The notes under the pieces are model-generated. The model was not told the origin of the DNA and searched no databases. It saw only the letters and a list, made by a program, of their open reading frames with translations. A stretch of DNA of 64,000 nt from JBHPHA01 sp042569905 (GTDB lineage: Bacteria; Patescibacteriota; Minisyncoccia; Moranbacterales; UBA9337). The position numbers and the translations under genes are program-made. Shown one piece after another: positions 58,085-64,000 of this stretch (positions within the stretch are counted from its first letter, which is position 1; the number at the start of each line of letters is the position of its first letter). The stretch spans positions 10,149-74,148 of the forward strand of contig JBHPHA010000002.1 in assembly GCA_042569905.1 (NCBI GenBank). The letters are read 5' to 3'.

Positions 58085-59164
58085 CTAATTTATATTATCT
58101 CTTAAATGCTGTGCGGCTACTTCTGGCTGTATAGTTGATATTTCAATTCCTGTTTCTAATTCAAATCCAGCCCAAGTTGATGTTCTTGGCAGAATTTCTA
58201 TGTGCCAATGATAGTAACTGTAATGCTTCCCATCACAAGGAGATGTGTGAATGTAGAAATTATATGGAGGATCTCCTAAAACAGTCTTTATTGCTGAAGT
58301 AGCTTTTTTGAAAACCTCTGCTAATTTCAATTTGGATTCGTTACTTATTCTCTCGAAATATGGATTATGTTTTTTAGGTAAAATCCAAACTTCAAAAGCA
58401 ATTCTACTTGCAAAAGGACAAACTGCTATGAAATCTTCATTTTCAAAAATAACCCGACTGTTTTCCTTTTTCTCTTTTTCATATTCAATAATCGTACAGT
58501 AAACACACGCTTTGTGACTCTTCTTGTAGTTCTTAGCTCCTTCAAGCTCCAAATTGATATATGGGGAAATCACTGGAATTGCTAATAGCTGTGAGTGAGG
58601 ATGTGAAAGTGATGCACCCGCTTCTTTTCCATAGTTATTAAAAATACTAATGAATCGAACACTGCTTCTCTTCATTAAACTCAAATAACGGTCACTGTAG
58701 GCATCAAAAACCTCCGCTATCTCCTCCACCTCAAGATCAGGCATATGCCTGTAGTGATCCCTTGTAACAAAAATCTCATGATAACCTGTTCCAGTCATTG
58801 CATAATAAGGACCCTCTTCCAATGAGCGTGGAACTTTTCCCCTGGTAATTGCTGGGTACTTATTTGGAAAAACTCTCAAACTCCAATCATCCTTGGAATC
58901 CACGTACATCAAAACATCCTTTTCTTGACCACTAGCTTCTGGATCACAAAAAAAGCAATTGCTAACATCATCGTTAAACTCCTCCTCCTTAGTCTTGATG
59001 AAGTCCTCCGGTCTCTTTGCTCTGCCAGTAGCAATCACAACCCAGTCACCTGTGATTATGTCTTGCCTCAACTCAGACTGATTTACTGTCTTCTTTTTTG
59101 TTTTTTTAGCAGCAGGTTTTTCCTTTTTTATTTCTTCTTTTTCTTCTTTTATTTTTATTTTCAT
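58085..59164 (-). CDS. galT: Galactose-1-phosphate uridylyltransferase family
   Basis: 359 residues. The active-site HPHSQ motif (GASLSHPHSQLLA) and the usual starts (RQDIITGDWVVIATGRAKRPEDF; CFFCDP zinc Cys pair) identify the GalT branch of the HIT superfamily, which exchanges UMP between UDP-sugars and hexose-1-phosphate. A second Cys pair lies in ACVYCTII, and YYHWHIEILPR is the C-terminal His block. The first 25 residues are a Lys/Glu-rich extension not typical of the family. Some relatives use other sugars, so the exact substrate is uncertain. Confidence 0.88.
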   Translation of the reverse strand: MKIKIKEEKEEIKKEKPAAKKTKKKTVNQSELRQDIITGDWVVIATGRAKRPEDFIKTKEEEFNDDVSNCFFCDPEASGQEKDVLMYVDSKDDWSLRVFPNKYPAITRGKVPRSLEEGPYYAMTGTGYHEIFVTRDHYRHMPDLEVEEIAEVFDAYSDRYLSLMKRSSVRFISIFNNYGKEAGASLSHPHSQLLAIPVISPYINLELEGAKNYKKSHKACVYCTIIEYEKEKKENSRVIFENEDFIAVCPFASRIAFEVWILPKKHNPYFERISNESKLKLAEVFKKATSAIKTVLGDPPYNFYIHTSPCDGKHYSYYHWHIEILPRTSTWAGFELETGIEISTIQPEVAAQHLRDNIN

Positions 59165-59236
59165 TTTTTTTGATCTACTAGCCTTTTGAATCCCCCACTG
59201 AACGAGTAACTAGAAACTCGTAAAAAATATAAAAAA

Positions 59237-59992
59237 TTACTTCTTTTTCTTTAAGTTATATTTCCCAGTCAATAAACGTCCTTTGGTTTTAAACAAGTCA
59301 ATTAACACCTGAATGAAGCCATTTGGACCGGTAAGGCTCACAGTTGAACCCTCTTCGTTATACCACCTAACTGGAAGCTGGGTAATCTTGTATTTCATTT
59401 TCTTAGCCAAAACAATCAATTCAAAATCAAAACCAAATCGATCTACAACCATTCTACTTGCAATCTCCCTAGCAGCCTCTCTGGTTAACATCTTAAATCC
59501 ACATTGAGTATCAGGATAACTCCATAGACCCAAAACACCTCTGATCAACCAATTACCTGCATCTCCCATAACCTCCCTGTATTTAGGTTGATGAACCTGA
59601 ACAAAAGCGCCCTCAATATCCCTAGACCCAATCACAACATCACTTCCCTTTTTAAACTCCTCTAGGAATTTATCAATGTGAGATATTGATGTTGATCCGT
59701 CAGCATCCATAAATAGACAGTATTCCCCTTTAGCTTCCAATAATCCTTGTCTTACAACATATCCTTTTCCATGATTCTCCTCATTCTCAATCACCCTAAG
59801 ATTCTTCACTCGAGAGGAATAATTTCTTGCAATTTCAGCTGTATTATCTGGAGTCCCATCAGTAATTACTACCACTTCATAAACAAATCCCTTCTCACTC
59901 AAGTTTTTTTCTATTTCCAATAAGTTTTTACCAAGTCTATCTTTTTCCTTATAAGCCGGAATAATCACCGACAAATAACATCTATCTTCCAT
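59237..59992 (-). CDS. DPM1/DPG1-like family 2 glycosyltransferase
   Basis: 251 residues. LSVIIPAYKEKDRL at the start, VVVITDGTPDNTAEIA, the metal motif FMDADGSTS (DxD-type) and CGFKMLTREAAREIA define a GT2 polyprenyl-phosphate sugar transferase, which transfers glucose, mannose or similar from a nucleotide sugar to a membrane lipid. No membrane span is present, so it acts at the inner membrane surface. The ATG at 59992 is preferred because homology begins there; the frame opens at 60034. Confidence 0.85.
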   Translation of the reverse strand: MEDRCYLSVIIPAYKEKDRLGKNLLEIEKNLSEKGFVYEVVVITDGTPDNTAEIARNYSSRVKNLRVIENEENHGKGYVVRQGLLEAKGEYCLFMDADGSTSISHIDKFLEEFKKGSDVVIGSRDIEGAFVQVHQPKYREVMGDAGNWLIRGVLGLWSYPDTQCGFKMLTREAAREIASRMVVDRFGFDFELIVLAKKMKYKITQLPVRWYNEEGSTVSLTGPNGFIQVLIDLFKTKGRLLTGKYNLKKKK

Positions 59993-60123
59993 TATTTTTC
60001 TCTTAAAAAAGTTAGTTAATTTTATAGCAAACAAACAGACACACTCTAAGATTATCTGCTTTTATGCTTATCACTCTTACCTATAATTATATCACAAATA
60101 AAATAAATTGACTACGTAGATAT

Positions 60124-61584
60124 TTACAGCAAATAATCCTTTTTCAGCATTTCTTTTTTGATTTTCACGTGAGACTCTTCCTTTGTAATATATTTCCCTC
60201 CTTCAGCTCTACCCTTTAACTTCAAGCTATAATTACCATTTTTAGCAAGCAAGTAGTATCTTCCAATTACATCTGAAACAGTGAAGAATGCTCTTTTTCC
60301 AAGATCATCATACAATGCAACAATGGTGAAAGGCATAGGCTTTTTGTTTGCTTCGCTTTTTATCATACCAAAAGGCTTCTTGAATCTTGAAACAATCTGC
60401 CAAACTATAACAAACGAATGAAAAGCTAGGATTAAGTAGTTTATGGTATTCGGATTAAAATACGCAACTCCTACTGAGAAACATAAACCAACTATTCCTA
60501 AAATTATCAAGGAGTACTTTTTTAATACAGAAGAAAATGAGTTATATTTCTTTGTGACTCTTATTGAAAACTCATTCCAGTCAAACCCTTCAGGATCAAG
60601 TGCAATATTCATTCTTATGATACCCTTAGTGTCCATATGAATAAATCCCCCATGATACACGTCTCCATAAACACTATCCCTCTCATCTTGTGACTTTATT
60701 TTATACTGACCTTTTTTAGCATTTAACTGGTAATCTCCAGCCTTGGAAATTAGAAAACCATAGCGACCTTCTTTATCTGTCATTGTCTTCTCAATTAGCA
60801 TTCCTCGACTATTCACAAGAGAAAGAATAACACCCTTAATTGGTTGCTTGGTGTAGTCGTCAAAAACAACTCCCCACGATTCTTTTGACTTTCTCCTATA
60901 AAAAGGCAGTAGCATAAAAGAAAATAGACTAGATTGAAGTGGTTGAGGAACCAATGGTAAGAAAGGCACTGTTGTTGCGGTTGCCGCCACAACTGACCCA
61001 CTCGCAGCACCTACAATCGCTATTACACGGGAAATAGTCTCTTTCTCCTTCACTATCTCAATAAACTTATTTTTGACCAAACTAGCTACGCTAGTGACTG
61101 TCCTGTCAATATTCGCAATTTCCTCTCTCGTCACGACCTCCTTCTCAATAACCACTGCATCAGCTGGGACATATACTCCATCTTCATTAGAATACTGACT
61201 AAAATTAGTAGCCATAAAAGCTCTCACTCTATAGGAATAGCTATTTCCAGGCTCCAAATACTCATCCACATAATATTCTGAATTGCTAGGTAAGGAAGAT
61301 AAGATCATAAACTCTCCCTGAGCACCATCTTTTCTTTCCACTAAATATCCACCCTCAAAATCACTTCTATCATTCCAAGTAACCAAGGCTTGATTACTTT
61401 GATTCAAAGCTACACTCAAGTTTCTTGGCGTATTTGAACTATTTGAAATATCATTTTCATATGCATCCCTTTTAATAACCACTGCTATTAACTCATCGTA
61501 GCTAGCGCAAGCAGATGATATGGGAAACATAACAAAAAAAATCATAATAAAAAAATATTTATTAATGTTTTTCACACTTGTCAT
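60124..61584 (-). CDS. Surface protein with fibronectin III-like and carboxypeptidase-regulatory-like domains
   Basis: 486 residues. A signal peptide (FFIMIFFVMFPISSACA) is followed by a fibronectin type III-like domain (residues about 50-130, LVTWNDRSDFEGGYLVERKDG, then SYRVRAF). After a linker there is a membrane region (about 187-225), a carboxypeptidase-regulatory-like beta-sandwich (WGVVFDDYTKQPIKGVILSL, then KEGRYGFLISKAGDYQL), two further spans near 350-390, and a second similar beta domain. Probably a membrane-anchored cell-surface or secretion-related protein; the exact role is unknown. Confidence 0.75.
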   Translation of the reverse strand: MTSVKNINKYFFIMIFFVMFPISSACASYDELIAVVIKRDAYENDISNSSNTPRNLSVALNQSNQALVTWNDRSDFEGGYLVERKDGAQGEFMILSSLPSNSEYYVDEYLEPGNSYSYRVRAFMATNFSQYSNEDGVYVPADAVVIEKEVVTREEIANIDRTVTSVASLVKNKFIEIVKEKETISRVIAIVGAASGSVVAATATTVPFLPLVPQPLQSSLFSFMLLPFYRRKSKESWGVVFDDYTKQPIKGVILSLVNSRGMLIEKTMTDKEGRYGFLISKAGDYQLNAKKGQYKIKSQDERDSVYGDVYHGGFIHMDTKGIIRMNIALDPEGFDWNEFSIRVTKKYNSFSSVLKKYSLIILGIVGLCFSVGVAYFNPNTINYLILAFHSFVIVWQIVSRFKKPFGMIKSEANKKPMPFTIVALYDDLGKRAFFTVSDVIGRYYLLAKNGNYSLKLKGRAEGGKYITKEESHVKIKKEMLKKDYLL

Positions 61585-61608
61585 AATGTCTTTTATTTTT
61601 ATTTTATA

Positions 61609-61998
61609 TTACTCACTGTCCAACCAATCTTGTAGAATTATTCTAGCTGACTCTTGATTGTCTAGTCTTTTTATTTTTTTCATCCCTCTTTCGATGAGAT
61701 TTTTCTCTGCTATTTTTGTTGTAAACATTTCATTTTGATAAGAAATATTCACACCTAACTCTTCTTTTATTTTACCACCAATTTCTTTTATATCAAAAGA
61801 TTCTTGCTGTGTCCTTATAACAGGCATCCCTAAGACAATCGTATCCACAGATTCTCTTTCAATTAAGTCCGCTAATTTCTTGAAAAATTCACCATCGTTT
61901 TTCAAGGTATCATAAGAAAAGGCAATTCTAGTCTCATTATCTGCTAAAGCCAGACCTACAAAAGAAGTTCCCCAATCAATACCTAGAAAATTTTTCAT
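61609..61998 (-). CDS. ruvX: Putative pre-16S rRNA nuclease / Holliday junction resolvase-like protein
   Basis: 129 residues of the YqgF/RuvX family with an RNase H fold: LGIDWGTSFVGLAL (first Asp), IVLGMPV and the late Asp (RLDNQESARIILQDWL). In E. coli the protein processes the 16S rRNA 5' end. Length is normal. It follows map by 13 bp on the same strand and is probably co-transcribed with secY and map. Confidence 0.88.
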   Translation of the reverse strand: MKNFLGIDWGTSFVGLALADNETRIAFSYDTLKNDGEFFKKLADLIERESVDTIVLGMPVIRTQQESFDIKEIGGKIKEELGVNISYQNEMFTTKIAEKNLIERGMKKIKRLDNQESARIILQDWLDSE

Positions 61999-62011
61999 AT
62001 ATAAAAATAAA

Positions 62012-62779
62012 TTAATATTTTGTTAATATCTCAATTCCACTTTCAGTAACTAAAACAGTATTCTCCCAATGAGCACTGATTCCACCATCCTCAGTTTTGA
62101 AAACCCAGCCATCCTCACCAACAACAATAAAAGGAGTCCCGTCATTAATCATTGGCTCTAACGCAAAAGTCATACCTGGTTTTAAAATAAAATTACAAGA
62201 TCCTTTTTGAACATAATTTGGAACTTGAGGATCCTCGTGTAGCTCCTTACCGATACCATGCCCTACTAAATCCCGCACCACTGAAAAACCTTTCTTTTCA
62301 ACATGCTGTTGAACAGCCTTTGAATACTTACTCATCAAATCTCCCGCCTTCATCGCCGTAACTCCTTTTTCAAAGGATTCCATAGAAACTCTAATAATCT
62401 TCCTTTTTTTCGCACTGATATTTCCAACAGCAAAGCTTCTCGCCATATCAGTATGCAGCTCTTTATATTTCATACCTATATCAATTTTGAAAATATCCCC
62501 TTCTTTTAGTATTACATCTTTTGAGGGAATGCCGTGAACGATTTCGTCATTTAAGGAGGCGCAAATAGTAGAAGGAAATGGGTTTCCATCTTTTGCACCA
62601 TAGCCTTTAAAAGAAGGTTTTCCCCCTAGTCTGTTAATTTCTTTCTCGGCTAATTGGTCAATTTCCCAAGTTGAAACACCCGGAGAAACCTTTTTCTCCA
62701 ATTTAGACATAACAGAGGCCAGCCTCTTGCCACCCTCTATCATTATTTCAATCTCCTTTTGACTTTTAATTTCAACCAT
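62012..62779 (-). CDS. map: Methionine aminopeptidase type I
   Basis: 255 residues. Removes the initiator Met from nascent proteins. The metal ligands are visible: Asp in KIDIGMKY, Asp in HTDMARSF, His in GHGIGKELHEDPQVPNY, Glu in FALEPMI, and Glu near the end (EDGGISAHWENTVLV). The usual secY-map order is kept (13 bp gap), though adk, which often lies between them, is missing here. No Shine-Dalgarno site. Confidence 0.95.
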   Translation of the reverse strand: MVEIKSQKEIEIMIEGGKRLASVMSKLEKKVSPGVSTWEIDQLAEKEINRLGGKPSFKGYGAKDGNPFPSTICASLNDEIVHGIPSKDVILKEGDIFKIDIGMKYKELHTDMARSFAVGNISAKKRKIIRVSMESFEKGVTAMKAGDLMSKYSKAVQQHVEKKGFSVVRDLVGHGIGKELHEDPQVPNYVQKGSCNFILKPGMTFALEPMINDGTPFIVVGEDGWVFKTEDGGISAHWENTVLVTESGIEILTKY

Positions 62780-62792
62780 CTTTTAAATATAA

Positions 62793-64000
62793 TTAAAAAA
62801 CATCATAATCTCTCATCACTAATTGACTGTCAATTTGTTTAACAATCTCAATCACAACAGAAACTGCAATCAGGATACTAGTTCCACCAACGGTCATTGT
62901 TGCAATTCCGGTTACACCTTGTACAACTAATGGAAGAACAGCTATTACACCTAAAAATAGAGCGCCTGAAAGAGTAATTCGACTAATGATTCCTCCTAAG
63001 TACTCTGCGGTTTTTTCTCCTGGTCTAATTCCTGGAACATATCCACCTTGCTTTTGTAGATTCTCAGATATCTTGTACGGATCAAAAACAACTGCTGTAT
63101 AGAAGTATGTAAACAACACAACCATTACGAAATACAATACTCCGTAAAATATTTGATTCTGAAAAAGATTACTCACATATTGAGCGATTGAAGCAACGGT
63201 CTCGTTTCCAACATTCATCAACATATTCGCAACTACTCCAGGGAATAACATAATAGAAATCGCAAAGATTATCGGAATAACTCCAGCTTGATTCACCTTC
63301 AAAGGAAGATGAGTTGAAGTTCCTCCTTGAGTTTTATTTCCTCTTATTTTCTTTGCATAAGAAATGGGAATATTTCGCTGACCTTCATTCACTAAAACAA
63401 CTCCCGCAATTGTGAGGATTCCCACTAATAGGAAAAGGAAATAACCCATAAAATCAGTAGAGTCAAATGTTGTGATTAATCTTGAAAATCCCCCAGGAAG
63501 ACCTGCTATGATACCTGCAAAAATCAAAAGAGAAACTCCATTTCCAATACCTTTTTCAGTCATAAGTTCACCTAGCCACATCAAAAATATTGTTCCTGCG
63601 GTTGCCACAATCAAAATCACTACCATATCAATCTTAGTCAAAATCCCAATAACTCCTTGACCTTTCAGTAGACTAATCATACCAAAAGTTGAAATACCAG
63701 CTAAAGGAACAGTAAGCCATCTTGTTATTGCATTAAATTTCTGCCTACCAGCTTCACCATCTTCTTTATTCATTTTATCTAATGCAGGAAAAATCATCGT
63801 TAGAAGCTGCATAATAATTGAAGATGTGATATATGGACCCACACCTAAAAGAACTATGGAAATATTAGAAAGCCCACCTCCGGAAAACATATTCATCAAT
63901 CCTAGAAGTTGATTGCTAGAAAAGAATTTCTCCAATTGAGATGTGTCTACTCCAGGAATTGGAACATTAGCAGCTAGCCTGAAAACCGCCAGTAGTGCTA
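62793..64000 (-). CDS. secY: Protein translocase subunit SecY, N-terminus cut by window edge
   Basis: The channel subunit of the Sec translocon, a ten-span membrane protein. About 400 codons are in the window. The frame continues above the TTG at 63935 as LAVFRLAANVPIPGVDTSQ, the SecY first-span region, so the gene runs off the edge and the TTG is not its start. Further signatures: GVGPYITSSIIMQLL, GIGNGVSLLIFAGI, QRNIPISYAKK and the C-terminal LVMRDYDVF. Confidence 0.96.
   Translation of the reverse strand, partial: ALLAVFRLAANVPIPGVDTSQLEKFFSSNQLLGLMNMFSGGGLSNISIVLLGVGPYITSSIIMQLLTMIFPALDKMNKEDGEAGRQKFNAITRWLTVPLAGISTFGMISLLKGQGVIGILTKIDMVVILIVATAGTIFLMWLGELMTEKGIGNGVSLLIFAGIIAGLPGGFSRLITTFDSTDFMGYFLFLLVGILTIAGVVLVNEGQRNIPISYAKKIRGNKTQGGTSTHLPLKVNQAGVIPIIFAISIMLFPGVVANMLMNVGNETVASIAQYVSNLFQNQIFYGVLYFVMVVLFTYFYTAVVFDPYKISENLQKQGGYVPGIRPGEKTAEYLGGIISRITLSGALFLGVIAVLPLVVQGVTGIATMTVGGTSILIAVSVVIEIVKQIDSQLVMRDYDVF

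Noticed and set aside
59202..59222. ACGAGT...ACTCGT hairpin between the glycosyltransferase and galT
   Set aside because: No T-run in the direction of transcription of either gene; function unclear.
1..64000. UGA recoding to glycine or tryptophan, as in some Patescibacteria
   Set aside because: Clear genes end in TGA and no housekeeping gene carries in-frame TGA.
1..64000. CRISPR arrays, tRNA or rRNA genes, complete insertion sequences
   Set aside because: None recognised on either strand; short direct repeats present are terminators, boxes or dispersed hairpins.

Overview
The window is AT-rich, uses the standard genetic code (TGA works as a stop, for example in the overlapping small genes near 11.6 kb) and reads like a chromosomal segment of a small-genome bacterium of the Candidate Phyla Radiation (Patescibacteria, perhaps Parcubacteria/Moranbacteria-like). 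The taxonomic guess rests on the mix of ordinary housekeeping genes without Shine-Dalgarno sites (uvrA, glyA, lexA, rpoC, rpoB, galT, ruvX, map, secY), many unrecognised small proteins, and dispersed hairpin repeats. It is an inference, not a proven placement. No rRNA, tRNA or CRISPR array was seen.

Layout. 0-8 kb: uvrA (cut by the window edge), membrane and VWA proteins, glyA, a TrpR/YerC-like regulator flanked by two related palindromes, and rmlD with a decayed partial copy nearby. 8-12 kb: lexA and small unknown genes, including two overlooked small ORFs in one operon. 12-19 kb: rpoB-rpoC. 19-31 kb: an accessory island of short unknown genes on both strands. Many are a self-contained unit with a near-consensus promoter (TTGACA, 17 bp, TAATAT-like), a strong ribosome binding site and a hairpin terminator. 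31-45 kb: a type I restriction-modification locus (hsdM, hsdS, hsdR) with embedded RloA/RloB-like genes, a Septu-like ATPase/HNH pair, a DUF4268-type nuclease and a RhuM protein. Fragments of hsdR and hsdS duplicated at the cargo borders record how it was built. 45-53 kb: a second accessory island with paralogues of families in the first. 53-58 kb: a putative signalling locus. 58-64 kb: galT, glycosyltransferase, a surface protein, ruvX, map and secY (cut by the edge).

The most interesting part is 53.3-58.0 kb. In transcription order (minus strand) it encodes an OmpR-family response regulator, a 35-43 residue basic/hydrophobic peptide ending in Gly-Thr-Pro-Trp-Asp, a polytopic membrane histidine kinase, and a two-domain isoprenoid enzyme with a class II cyclase-type DxDD motif and a class I DDxxD motif. 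This is the parts list of the Bacillus ComQXPA quorum-sensing system (isoprenyl transferase, Trp-containing pheromone precursor, membrane kinase, regulator), but with a different regulator family and a much larger enzyme. Arrays of 11-bp-spaced TGAA-type direct repeats, as expected for an OmpR/PhoB-class regulator, lie just upstream of -10 elements before the peptide gene and before a small zinc-finger gene that follows the enzyme. Similar arrays lie before an AbrB-like/nuclease pair and before a KTSC-like gene. They suggest a small regulon inside the window. All functional claims for this locus are inference from sequence motifs and gene order.
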